The notes under the pieces are model-generated. The model did not search any database and was not told the DNA's origin. It was given only the letters and a program-made list of their open reading frames with translations. From assembly GCA_016800925.1 (NCBI GenBank), contig JABCPU010000024.1, positions 62,001 through 126,000 on the forward strand: 64,000 bases of DNA, in the 5' to 3' direction. The DNA is from Suillus spraguei. Taxonomy: Eukaryota; Basidiomycota; Agaricomycetes; Boletales; Suillaceae. Below are positions 1 to 10,432 of the stretch, in pieces (position 1 is the first letter of the stretch; every line of letters starts with the position of its first letter). The translations under genes and the position numbers were made by a program.

Positions 1-702
1 CATGTTGCCTCGTGCTGCAGCGCCTCGCGCTAGGTTTGCTTACGGTGGTTACTACACTCCAGCGCTACTGATCTCGCCTAAGAGTATTCTGAGTACATAC
101 AATTTAGGATATAAGCACCGCATACCCCGCACGATACAAGGACCTGATTTTACACCATTGCACGTACTATAGGTCAGGATTACTGTCTAGCTCTGGACCT
201 ATCCAGTAGTGGACTTAGTCTTTAAAGTTCCTTATCACTCGTTAATACATTTCGCTCATTCTCCGTTACTGCTGGCATACCGCTGGGCTTTTGACTGTTA
301 CTTTGACTGAACTTCTCATGCACCACTACTTTACCGCTGAAAGTACCGCGGACTTCTTCACTGTTTCCTCGCACCGCTTGCAACCTTACCGCTACCGCTG
401 AGACCACCGCTCGACATCACTCACTCAACGCAACTGTTACTGACCTTAACTCGACCACGGAAGCACCGCTACACACGATGCTAGTTCCGGCGGTATCATC
501 GCTGACCGCGGCAACTTACCGCTGACCACAACGCTTGTTTCGCACATAAGTTTGACTCGAATTTGACCATACTAATAGGCATCCCCCTTTAGGGTCGAAC
601 GCTCTTGTTCTTACAAGTGAAGCAGACTAGACAGAGCGCAAGACTCACATACTAGTTTAGGCAGTGGTTTATCTACAGCCCAGGCTAGGATGTATCTTTA
701 CA
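1..702. repeat. LTR X, copy 1 (cut by window edge)
   Basis: This stretch is repeated at about 2813-3514, with roughly 7-10% divergence judged by eye. Both copies run from CATGTTGCCTCG through a pyrimidine-rich stretch with recurring ACCGCT words to an identical end, GTATCTTTACA. Each copy then stops abruptly against a different point inside a minus-strand gypsy reverse transcriptase sequence. The TTACA end is the complement of the TGTAA found at the start of copy 2, as expected for an LTR. The 5' part of this copy lies outside the window. Many differences from copy 2 are CpG to TpG/CpA changes. The class of the parent element is not recognised. Confidence 0.6.
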
Positions 703-1345
703 ATGGTCCATTTGTTGATGTACTGATAGTCTTGGCAGGGTCGGAGCGACCCATCCTTCTTTCTGACAAAGAAGAAACTGGAGGCCTGAGGGGACTTTGA
801 TGGTTGGATGAAGTCTTTCTTCAGGTGTTCAGAGAGGAAGGCTTTGACAGCCTCGGTTTCCTTTGGGGAGAGGGGGTACGCCCTGGAGCTCTTTGGAATG
901 AAACCAGGCTTCATTTCAATCCAGTGGTCAACTCCAGGTTGAGATGGGGGGAGCTGGTTAAGCCCGTCTTTTGTGAAGATGTCGGTGAAGTCGTGAAGAT
1001 ATGAGGGGACGAGTTCCTCAAATGTCTTCTTCATCTTCTCTTGGTTTGCTTCAACAGCGAATTCTTGAGCTTTGTTGCCTGTCTTGACGAGATCCTTGGA
1101 GGCCTCCAGGATCCAAATGTTTCGCAGAGGTTTGCTCATGCGATTCATTTCATTTTTCAAGGTCCCATCTTGGGTGAGTGGGGTGTCGAGGTCAAGGTTC
1201 TCGATGACGCACACGGAGGTTGCATCGGTGGAGTACTCGATGAGCACTTCATCATTGGTCAGGGGGTAGGTGGCGATGTCGTCCACCTTCTGGCACATTT
1301 GGGTGTTGCCAACCCAGACATCCTCATACTTGTTGAAGCCGGAGC
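703..1345 (-). pseudogene. Ty3/gypsy pol fragment A (linker to reverse transcriptase start)
   Basis: Read on the minus strand, this encodes the spacer between protease and reverse transcriptase and then the first part of the reverse transcriptase. Visible landmarks are the DFTDIFTKDG...LPPSQPGVDHWIE block, the P.RAYPLSP block and FVRKKDGSLRPCQDY, followed by YINKWTI. These are hallmarks of gypsy RT before the first catalytic aspartate. The frame is open for about 200 codons but has no protease, RT palm, RNase H or integrase. It is cut at 702/703 by LTR X. It looks like a different family from fragment B, because the linker sequence is unrelated to the one at 3.7-4.4 kb. It is not a functional gene. 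Confidence 0.8.
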
Positions 1346-1417
1346 CCCTTCAGTGACAAACTCCGTACTATACGGGTCACCCGACCCACATAATATCCCA
1401 TCAAAGACGGGCCAGCG

Positions 1418-1612
1418 GACCATGGGCCGAGGTTATGTATATCCTCGATGTTGACGGATGGGCCAGGGAGAATATTATTTCCAATGGAGACAGGTGGGTC
1501 AGGAGACTTTTATTTTTGGGAGAGACAGGTGGGCCGAGGGAAACATGATTTCTGATGTTGACGGATGGGCCAGGGGGATATCATCACTGACAGAGATGGG
1601 TAGGCCCATCTG
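1418..1612. repeat. Minisatellite, about 35-36-bp unit, six imperfect copies
   Basis: Units start at about 1418, 1453, 1489, 1524, 1560 and 1595. Each opens with a G-rich core resembling GACnGRTGGGCCAGGG, followed by about 20 AT-richer bases that vary more. The copies at 1453 and 1560 are nearly identical over their first 16 bases. The array ends about 12 bp before the start of a gypsy LTR at 1625. No coding role is seen; reading frames across it are incidental. Confidence 0.7.
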
Positions 1613-1624
1613 GGTAGTATGTAG

Positions 1625-1978
1625 TGTCATATACCATACTTCTAATCCCAGATCCGACCATATCCGATCAGATCTGATCAATTCTATTTCTGTCCAGTGC
1701 ACAGATCCTGTCCAGATCACCCATCCAAATGTGCCCACTTCTCACACCTTAACTCCCTTGTGTATATCTGTGTCTATCTCCTTTCATCATTCCTCCTGTT
1801 TCCGGTATTCCGGCTGTGTATATTTTTGTCCTGTGTCACTGATCCGTTACCTGTGTTCATTTCCGATTCATGCTTACTGATCCGCTGTGCATTAACTAAT
1901 AGACTTCCGTTACACTTTGTACATAGCCCTCGGTCCCGGACTTGTTGATTATCCATATGAGATACTTACAGTATATAG
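1625..1978 (+). repeat. Truncated gypsy LTR (first half)
   Basis: It starts TGTCATATACCATACTTC, like the LTRs at 6806 (minus) and 10433 (plus), and follows the solo LTR at 10433 base for base with scattered substitutions. Similarity runs to about CAGTATATA and then stops shortly before LTR X begins at 1994. The second half of the LTR is absent here. The lost half and the abrupt junction indicate breakage by a later insertion or recombination. Confidence 0.8.
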
Positions 1979-1993
1979 GTTTCTCTGGGACGG

Positions 1994-2831
1994 TGTAATG
2001 AACATATTGGTGCTGGGCTTAAAACCCCATATTTTGACACTCGTCGCACGTCTACAGGAGTTACCACTTGTCCATGGCCATCTTACCCCTTTAGCAGTAC
2101 CAGTGGCATCCCTTACCGCACACCATACCGACTGCTGCACCTCATTCCACGAACTGATGTCCTTCCATGTCCTTGCCGCGTCCGCATAGCTCCATTTGGT
2201 GCGTAGTTTGTTTTCTGTTCGTTATCACTGATTCCACAGCAAGCCTTATTACATGTTGCCTCGTGCTGCTGTAATGAACATACTGGCACTGGGCTTAAAA
2301 CCCATATTTTGACACTCGTCTCACGTCTACAGGAGTTACCACTTGTCCATGGCCATCTTACCCCATTTAGCAGTACTGGTGGCATCCCACGCTTACCGCA
2401 CACTGTACCGACTGCTGCACCTCATTCCACAAACCGATGTCCTTCCATGTCCTTGCCGCGTCCGCATAGCTCCATTTGGTGCGTAGTTTGTTTTCTGTTC
2501 GTTATCACTGATTCCACAGCAAGCCTTATTACATGTTGCCTCGTGCTGCTGTAATGAACATACTGGCACTGGGCTTAAAACCCCATATTTTGACACTCGT
2601 CTCACGTCTACAGGAGTTACCACTTGTCCATGGCCATCTTACCCCATTTAGCAGTACTGGTGGCATCCCACGCTTACCGCACACTGTACCGACTGCTGCA
2701 CCTCATTCCACAAACCGATGTCCTTCCATGTCCTTTCCGCGTCGCATAGCTCCATTTGGTGCATAGTTTGTTTCCTGTTCGTTATCACTGATTCCACAGC
2801 AAGCCTTATTACATGTTGCCTCGTGCCACAG
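1994..2831. repeat. Three tandem copies of a 276-280-bp unit inside LTR X
   Basis: Units begin with TGTAATGAACAT at 1994, 2270 and 2550. Each runs through a shared block that includes CAGGAGTTACCACTTGTCC, CTCCATTTGGTGC and GATTCCACAGCAAGCC, and ends with CATGTTGCCTCGTGC. Copies 2 and 3 are almost identical and copy 1 is slightly more diverged. Each unit repeats the very first bases of the LTR, so the amplification includes the terminus. The last unit passes directly into the unique part of the LTR. Confidence 0.9.
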
Positions 2832-3514
2832 TGCCTCGCGCTATGTTTACTTACGGCGGTTACTACACTCCAGCGCTACTGATCTCGCCTAGAGTATTCT
2901 GAGTACATATGAATTAGGATATAAGCACTGCATACCCCACATGATACAGTACCTGATTTTACACCATTGCATGTACTATAGGTCAGGATTATTGTCTAGC
3001 TCTGGATCTACCCAGTAGTGGACATAGTCTTTAAAGTTCCCTTATCACTCGTTAATACATCACACTCGTTCTCCGTTACCACCGGCATACCGCTGGACTT
3101 TTGATTGTTACTTTTGACTGAACTTCTCACGCTCCGCTACTTTACCGCTGAAAGTACTGCGGACTTCTTTACTGTTTCTTTGCACCGCTTGCAACCTTAC
3201 CGCTACCGCTGAGACCACCGCTCGACATTGCTTGCTAGACGCAACTGTTACTGACTTTATCTCGACGACGGTAGCACCGCTACGCATGACACTAGTTCCA
3301 GCGGTATCATCACTGACCGCAGCAACTTACCGCTGACTTCGACGCTTGTTTCGCAAATAAGTTAGACTCGAACTTGACCATACTAAATAGGCATCCCCCT
3401 TTAGGGTCAAATGCTCTTGTTCTTACAAGTGAAGCAGACTAGACAGAGCGCAAGACTAACATACTAGTTTAGGCAGTGGTTTATCTACAGCCCAAGCTAG
3501 GTTGTATCTTTACA
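1994..3514. repeat. LTR X, copy 2, about 1.5 kb
   Basis: The proposed limits are TGTAATG at 1994 and ATCTTTACA at 3514, giving short inverted ends TGTAA/TTACA. The first 840 bp are three tandem units and the last 690 bp match window positions 1-702. Together with copy 1, this could be the 3' LTR of one element whose 5' LTR ends at 702 and whose internal part (703-1993) consists of captured gypsy fragments. The 5 bp before 1994 (GACGG) and after 3514 (GCGGA) do not match, so it is not a simple solo LTR. Orientation and superfamily are undetermined. Confidence 0.55.
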
Positions 3515-6007
3515 GCGGAACGGAGATCAATTTTGGTGTAAACTTTAGCATGGCTCAGAGAGTCTAGGAGGTTGGCAATGAGAGGTAATGGATAACGGTC
3601 CTTCTTGGTAATCTGGTTGAGGCCTCGGAAATCCACACAAAGGCGAAGGGAACCATCCTTCTTTTTCACAAACAGGACAGGGGCTCCATGAGGAGAGGAC
3701 GAGGATCGGAGGAGTCCAGATGAGATGTTTTCATCGAGGAACTTCCAGAGGGCTTCAAGCTTGACCGGAGAGAGAGAATATATGGTTTCAAGAGGTGGAC
3801 TAGCTCTTCCTCTATCTCAATTTTGAGGTCATAGGGTCGGTGAGGAGGTAACTGTCCACCTTTGCCTTTATCAAAGACATCTGCAAACTCGTGGTATTCG
3901 GAAGGGACTCTGGAGAGGTCTGGAGGTTCGGATGATATGGATGCGGATCGGAGATTAACCCCGGAGGGACGGAGATAGATGCTGAACTGAGTGGATCCTT
4001 CTAACTTGCAGGCACAGCAAAAGGCCACTGCGTTTCTCAGAGATATGTTAGGGACCGAAGTGTCAACAGAGGGTTCGGATTTGGTCAGAGGAGGAGTCTC
4101 TACCATGGATGGGATGCTCTGAGGCAATGGAGATTTTGGAGGGGAGGATTCTTCCTTGGATAGAATATCCGGAGGTAACGGAGGTGTCGGATTGGATTTT
4201 CCTGCCACGGATGGTGTGTCTGGAGGCAGCAATGATGTGGATGGAGTCAATGGCATTCCCTGTACAATAGTTCGGAACTTGATGCTGCCCAATACCCAGT
4301 CAATCAATGGATTGTGTCGGGTGAGCCAGCTATATCTGAGAACAATATAACATGAGGAATCCAAAGGGGTAACATAGAATGTGTCAGAGGTGATTACACC
4401 AGAGGAGAATCGGACGGATAAGTTTATGGCTTCAACAATATTGTTATTGCATGTACCATCAAACAAACAGAGCGGAAGCAGAGGAATTTGATAGGTAGGA
4501 ATTTTATGTTTTCAGACGAAATCAGTGTCTATGAAGCAGTGGGAGGAGCCACAGTCTATGAGGGCCGGAAAGTCAGATATATTGGAGAAGGACGGAAGCA
4601 AGATGTATGGACATAGAGAGTTCGGATCAGGAAGAGTTACAGCGTTGAGTCGTAGCTCCGTTGTATGGATTGGGCCAATGCAACCCTCATCCCGCATGGA
4701 GTCAGGAGAGTCGCGGACTAATTTTTGCCTTGTCCAAGGCTTCCGGATCAGTTTCCGGAGTGAGCACGGTAGCACGGCCTTTGGCAGCGCGCGAAGTGGA
4801 TTTGGTACAGTCTCGGGCAGTGTGACCAGGTCCACTGCAGAACATACAGAGCCTTTTGTTGATATGCCTCTGATGCTCCTGGGTGGTTAGCTTCCCGTCC
4901 GCACCAACAATGCTAGGAAGATCCAAAGCCTTCAGGGCAGAGGAGGTTGTAGAGGATGTAGGCTTATTGAATTTGGGCGTATCGGATCCGGACGAGTTGG
5001 AGTTTGTCTGTTCAGATGCTGACTGCCTAGGAGGATTGGAAGAGGTGACTTTACTCTCTCGGGTGACTTCGCCCCTCCACTCCCAGTAGTGGGCATTGAT
5101 GGTCTGGGCAAGAGTCTTGAACTCCGAAAGGGTAGTGGGTTTACCCATGCGACTAATCTCATCTTTGATTCAGGCCAGAAGTCCATTGTAGAATTGGCGT
5201 CGTAGAGCTCTGTCTCCCCATTCACGTACTTGGGAGGCAAGTCGCTGAAATTCTACAATGTACTTGTTGATGCATTGTCCGTCACACATATGGAGCTGTT
5301 CCAGCTGCATTTCCGCGTCTCCGGAGGGATCATGAGGTCCGAAGTTGGTTTGGAGCTCAAGCATGAACTCAGAGTAGTCATCCATCCAGTCCGGATGGTT
5401 GCTATATCCGTCCAAAAGGAGATCTGGTTCGAACCACTCGAGCGCCATACCCTTGAGGTAAGATTGGGCGAAGTTGACCTTAGCGCGTCTGGAATGGAAC
5501 GTGTTAGGTTTGCTCTGGAAGTTGAGCTCACATTGGACGAAGAATGCTCAGAGCTTGCGAGGCTCAGATCCATCAAAGGTATCCGGTTCGCAGATTTTGA
5601 CTTTGCTATCGTCCGAGGTGGTGGTACGACGGCTACTGTGAGCGAGGTGATTAATGGCTATGGATAGTTGAGCTAAGACCCAGTCCTGAGGGTTCAGATG
5701 GTTATGATCTTCTTCATCATCTGGATCCTCATCATCCGATCATCACCTCCATCATCTGGTGGGTTGCTGCACAACTCATCATCAAAGCGAATGGTCGGGC
5801 GTAAATTAGTGTCTGGGTTATCTGTGTTCTGAGTTGGTGTAACGGATCTGGTCTGGCTTGATGCACAGAGATGCTTTGACCTATATCGCTCATGCTTGCA
5901 CGGCGTTGAGAGAAGCTGGTGAATGTTTGGATGATGGGTGTCAGATCTCGTTGGATTGGACCAAGTCCAGCTCCGCAGAGAGTGTTCTGAGTTTTACAGG
6001 GAGGCAT
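3515..6007 (-). pseudogene. Ty3/gypsy element B: gag, protease and start of reverse transcriptase (degenerate)
   Basis: Read on the minus strand from 6007. A gag capsid-like region includes ALEWFEPDLL and FGPHDPSGDAE...QLHM around 5450-5300. A CCHC zinc knuckle, CMFCSGPGHTARDC, lies near 4830. A retropepsin-like site reads ALIDCGSSHCFID near 4540, with Cys where Ser/Thr usually follows the Asp. A protease-RT linker follows, and then RT with [21 protein letters not shown]...KIDLRSA. The gene is broken: there is an in-frame stop near 5169 (after NGLLA) and another near 4514 just after the protease site. RT is cut at 3514/3515 by LTR X, so RNase H and integrase are absent. Its 5' LTR lies directly upstream at 6061-6806. 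Confidence 0.9.
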
Positions 6008-6060
6008 GACGTGGGATGGTGTAGAGAATGTTACTTGGAAAGGTGTGAGCTTGAATATAC

Positions 6061-6806
6061 TGTTAAGACCATACTCAAAGGGAGAGAGATCCGAAGGGCT
6101 TTGGCCTCAGTTCGTGCACTGTGCCCCTTTCCCGAGTAATGCCCCTTATTTCAGGGAGAAGGTATATGTCCGAAGATCTGGAAGGAGTTGCGTGACAGAT
6201 CTGGACGTCCGAGGGTTATCCGGAACATAGGAATAGAACAAGGATTAAGACTAGCTTCGGACTGAGTTCCTAACTAGAAAACTAACAGAGATAGACTATC
6301 CGAAGATAGAGTCGGAGATATAGACTATAGGAATCAATCCCAAGTCTCGGAAGATGACTTAGAGCGGAAAGTGACTCAAGTCCGGAGGAAGCAGAATGAG
6401 CAGAATCTAAGATGATATTTGAACTAAGGTTCTATGGAGATCTACAAGTGGTTTATATACTATAAGTATCTAAGACAGATAATCAACAAGTCCGGGACCG
6501 AGGGCTATGTATGAAGTGTAACGGAAGTCTATTAGTTAATGTGCAGCGGATCAGTAAGCATGAATCGGAAATGAAACACAGGTAACGGATCAGTGACACA
6601 GGACAGAATTATACACAGCTGGAGTACCGGAAACAGGATGAGTGACGAAAGGAGATAGACGCAGATATACACAAGGGAGATAGAGTGTGAGAAGTGAGCA
6701 CATTCGATGAGTGATCCAGACAGGATCTGTGGACCGGATGGAAATAGAATCGATCGGATCTGATTGGATATGGTCAGATCTGGGATCAGAAGTATGGTAT
6801 ATGACA
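6061..6806 (-). repeat. 5' LTR of gypsy element B
   Basis: On the minus strand it starts TGTCATATACCATACTTC at 6806 and ends CTTAACA at 6061, giving TG...CA ends and about 746 bp. It aligns throughout with the solo LTR at 10433-11124. It is followed at 6007 by the gag region of element B in the same orientation, so it is the 5' LTR. No convincing tRNA primer site is visible just inside it. Upstream it interrupts the leader of another, related element. Confidence 0.85.
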
Positions 6807-7039
6807 GGAATCTCCTTTGCTAAAGACCTCCAATCTTTAGTCATCTCTAAGTCTAAGCACCCCTTAGCCTTAGTCTCTATTCTCATAGAACCTCTGAGAC
6901 CTGTCTCTGAGGCAGAATCCTTGATCATACTCGGAATACGTTCCTTGTACTTTCACCTTGTCCTTTTTTTGGACATTGCAGAACTTCCCAGTAAACCATC
7001 TGTGTCTTTTCACTGTCGCTGGTGATGCCACCCCAGTTC
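6807..7039 (-). other. Internal leader of a related gypsy element C
   Basis: This lies between the LTR of element C (upstream on the minus strand) and the LTR of element B. Directly after the presumed LTR end there is a TGGCATCACC motif that could be a primer-binding region. A short open stretch follows, with MIKDSASETGLRGSM and KDWRSLAKEIP. The segment is cut at 6806/6807 by insertion of element B. Assignment as gypsy 5' leader rests on position, not on a recognised domain. Confidence 0.45.
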
Positions 7040-7792
7040 ATAACAAACACTACCAAAGGTAGAGCCAGAGATGAACAGGATTAAAGACAGGAGTCGGACA
7101 AAGTCTGGAAAGCACAATATAACAAAGGGTCAAATGTCCAGCCTAGGGAATACTCCCATAGGCCTGAACCAAAGGCTTACAAGGGCCGGAGCACAAGTGC
7201 AAGAATAGAATGGAATTATATTGACAAGATATAAAGTAGAGGGTAAGTAACAAGAAACAATTAGGAAATATCAAGAAACATCAAAGAACATCAATATTCA
7301 GACTGAGGTCTGCTAGAGTACAAGTACGAGTTTATATACTGTAGGGAACATAGGTATGGATCAGTAAGCAAAGTCCGAGGCTATGTATGTAGCATGCAGA
7401 AACACATTAGTTAGTTCAATGGAACATAAGCATATAAACTTGGAGATGAGATATGTACAGAATAGATTATCAAGACAGAGACAGAGGTAACTGATACCCT
7501 AAATGGGGTCATGTGCGTGGCGTGGGAATATGTCCAGAGATGAACGCAGGAAGATCCAGAGGTCTGGAGTTCCGTGATCCAGACTGGACATGGACAAGGA
7601 TCAGATGTATGGTGGAGATGTCTGGAATGCCAGAGGATGGAAAGTCCGGACATAGTGGTGGGTGAGACTGTGCTCAGAGTGGACTAGGATGTGTGTAGGG
7701 TGAGCAGGCTAGCTGCGGATGTCTGGAGGTACATATGAAGATATGAATGGGAGACCATAGTGGAGATGGGGTCTGAGATCTGGTATATGACA
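7040..7792 (-). repeat. Diverged gypsy LTR (element C)
   Basis: On the minus strand it starts TGTCATATACCAGATCTC at 7792. It shares landmarks with the other LTRs, such as the ATACATAGCC...GGAC...TTGCTTACTGATCC block and a TATATAAAC-like box, but is far more diverged. Its 3' end is placed near 7040 by alignment with the LTR at 6061; the exact end is uncertain. It is arranged head to head with the plus-strand LTR starting at 7788. Confidence 0.6.
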
Positions 7793-8108
7793 CATACATC
7801 CGATCAGATCCAATTGATCCTGCTTCCATCCATCCCACAGATCCTATCCAGACCACTCTTCCAAAACCTCCTACTTCTCGCACTCTAACTCCACTATGAA
7901 CATTTGCATCTATCTCCTTTCAGTATTCCTCCTGTCTCCAGTATTTCAGCTATGTATATTTCCGTCCTACTTATTGATCTGTTACTTATGTTTCATTTCC
8001 AACTCATGCTTACTGATCCGCTGCACTTTTACTAATAGATGTCCATTGTACTTTGTACATAGCCCTCAGTCCTGGACTCTTTGGTTATCCATACCAGTCA
8101 CCTACAGT

Positions 8109-9763
8109 TAGGCAGTAGCATGGGTAAACCCCCGGGTATCAGAGCTCATACCCACACCTATACCCAGCAAATACCCATACCCGTCAGAGCGGGTGTGGGT
8201 TTTTTCACAGGTCTTATGTTAGAACACCTTGGGTAAGACCCCTGATGGGTATACCCCAAGTTTGCTTGAAAAAATTGTAAATACAACAGGAATGTACTAT
8301 ACTACAATGAATAATGTCCCAGCCACTATCCATCTCGATGTCATCACCCTTAACATCAGCGAGTGCACTGACGGACAACACATCTTTGGTATTGACCAAA
8401 TTTAGCCAGCTCCAAAAGCCCAGACACAATAGTGCATGAGTCAATTGAGCATTGAGACATGATTGCACGTGCAAGAGTATCAAGCGGCTGCAACTAAATA
8501 GATGTTCAAGATCCACTGAAGTTGCTGTTAAAAGCTGCATGAGGTGGCAACCATTGAATATGCAAATAAAAGTACTTACCTGGGATAGTAAGATAGTCTA
8601 AGGCCATCTGCAAAAGACAAGGGTATGTTGTCTGGCGCTCATACCACCATGCAAGAGGATTGGTGACATGCTCAACGTCAGTGTTGAGGTACTGATCCAA
8701 TTTGTCTTGAAGGTCTGTGGTTTGAGGTGGTGCAAGTGCCACCATATTGTCAAATATATTCTAGTTCATTAAAATTTAGCTACACAACACTTGGATACCT
8801 AAATCACAAGGGCCAGTGATCTCCAAGATCCCCTCATCTTCAGAGTTGCTGCTGTCAGCATTGAGATGCTGCTCATATGCCATGCAAATGAGAGTCTCCA
8901 CTGTGTCAATCCATTGTTGTTCTCACTTCACACGCTTGAAATAAGCTAGCTTGTGACGTGGGTGAAGTACCATATCAAAATATTGTCAGTAGTATGAGCA
9001 CGGCAATAATCAAAAATGAACATACCCATTGCAATACGGTAGACCTCAGAACTGTTGGTAAGTTCATAGTAGTGGTTCAAATTTTTTTTTAGCGAGACTG
9101 GCAGCAACACAGATTGAGGGCAGAAGTTGTATGTTCATTGAGTGGGTAGTGAGTGTCTCATCAATGAGGTCCATTGCTGGGATCACAGTGGCGAGATTGG
9201 GGGCTATGCAACTCTTCTTCCTCATCCTCTGTATCAACAACAGCTTGTCGACTCAGCATGGGTGATGATCTCATCACAGAGCCACTATCTTTAGAAGACA
9301 CTGTGATGTTCTTGTGTGCTGTTCTCGCAGGTGGGTTTGATTTTTTTACCTTCTTTGGCTGTATATTCACGCTATCTACATTGCAATCAGCCTGGTGTTT
9401 TTTGGATGCCAGTTCATCTAGTGCAGCTTTTTCTTTGGCAGAGACCTTGGGGACTCGTTTAGCAGTAGTGTCAGAGTGCATGATGTGAGTGAAGGCTGCG
9501 TCAATAGTGCCAGTACCAGTTTGCAAAATATTGTCAGACTTTGCCTGTTTGTACATTAGAGTTTGAAATTTGACATTGGTTTGACATGTATAGTATTTCC
9601 AAATGTCATTCGTTTGATGGACCATCATCACTAATATAATCTGAAACCCATGTCAGGGGTACAGGTATGGGTATGGGTACACCAATGTCAGACCCCTACC
9701 CATACCCCAGTGATACCCGTACCTGGGACCCACACAGGTTACCTATACCCGTGCTCTTGCCTA
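8109..9763 (-). mobile_element. hAT DNA transposon, internally deleted, 1,655 bp
   Basis: The ends are imperfect terminal inverted repeats: TAGGCAGTAGCATGGGTA at the left and, on the reverse strand, TAGGCAAGAGCACGGGTA at the right (15 of 18 match). The element is flanked by a perfect 8-bp duplication, CCTACAGT, at 8101-8108 and 9764-9771. Eight-base duplications are diagnostic of the hAT superfamily. The subterminal 100 bp at each side are rich in GGGTATGGG/CCCATACCC words, which are likely transposase-binding repeats. The transposase inside is on the minus strand and partial, so this copy could move only in trans. Confidence 0.93.
8214..9631 (-). pseudogene. hAT transposase remnant
   Basis: The N-terminal part (9631 to about 9160) contains a WKYYTCQTN...FQTLMYKQAK region resembling a BED-type DNA-binding head, then a charged linker. 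Next comes the distal catalytic-domain segment (IPAMDLIDETL, then SSEVYRIAM and VLHPRHKLAYFKR near 9070-8930). The C-terminal dimerisation region follows (NPLAWWYERQ...LDYLTIPG near 8660-8590, then SVDLEHLFS near 8510). The central catalytic region between the head and IPAMD is missing. A stop codon replaces the Trp expected after FKRVK near 8925. The part after TIPG is separated by a likely intron. Confidence 0.88.
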
Positions 9764-10432
9764 CCTACAGTATATAACCCACTTGTAAATCTCCATAGAA
9801 CCTTAGTTTGAATATCATCTTAGATTCTGCTCATTCTGTTCCTCCAGACATGAGTTCCTTCCAACTCTAGTCATCCTCCAAGACTTAGGATTAATTCCTA
9901 TAGTCTATATCTCCGACTCTACCTTCGGGTAGTCTATTTCCATTAGTTTCTAGTTAGGACTCTGTCCGACACTAGCCTTATACCTTGTTCCATTCCTACA
10001 TTCTGGATATCCTTCAGACGTCCAGATCCTCACATGACCACCTCTGGACTTCCAGATGTATATCTTCCTTCCAAATAAGAGGCAATACTCGGGAAAGGGG
10101 CACAGTGTATGAACTGAGGTCAAAGCCTTTACCCTTTGAGTACAGTCTTAACATGAACCCTTCTTGTAAGTGTCCCTGAATCTGCAAGAATGGCACACAT
10201 CTAAATTATGGGGTCAGACAAATAAAACAACTTTAGTCTCTTTTGCTCATGCTTAGTAGAGCTTATTTCCTTGTAATGTATTCACTCAGATTCCCCAGTG
10301 CAGGCCCAAAGTTCAGCATAGTGCAGCTTGCTGTGCTGAGGATGTCTGAAGGTTACCCTTTTTGTACTTAGTGTTACCCCTAATTGTCACACACAAAGAT
10401 GAGCCCATAAGACTCATTTTTTAATGGCACTC

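Larger units (their letters stand above)
7788..10153 (+). repeat. Gypsy LTR split by a hAT insertion
   Basis: The first half, 7788-8108, and the second half, 9772-10153, together make about 703 bp that follow the solo LTR at 10433-11124 in order. The break falls inside the CTACAGTATATAA region. The intervening 1,655 bp is a hAT element flanked by an 8-bp duplication of LTR sequence. The start is decayed (TGACACATAC) and no 5-bp target duplication of the LTR itself is evident. Confidence 0.85.

Noticed and set aside
703..720. TGGTCC just after LTR X copy 1 as a tRNA primer-binding site
   Set aside because: The same bases encode the YINKWTI stretch of the minus-strand RT, so the resemblance is explained by coding sequence.
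1994..2831. CRISPR-like array
   Set aside because: Units are 277 bp, contiguous and without spacers, and the genome is eukaryotic.
4525..5667. Plus-strand open frames over the gypsy gag region
   Set aside because: They are antisense shadows of gag and protease, whose minus-strand motifs are unambiguous.
8150..8210. Telomere-type repeat or chromosome-internal telomere tract
   Set aside because: The TACCC-rich words are irregular and sit symmetrically at hAT ends.
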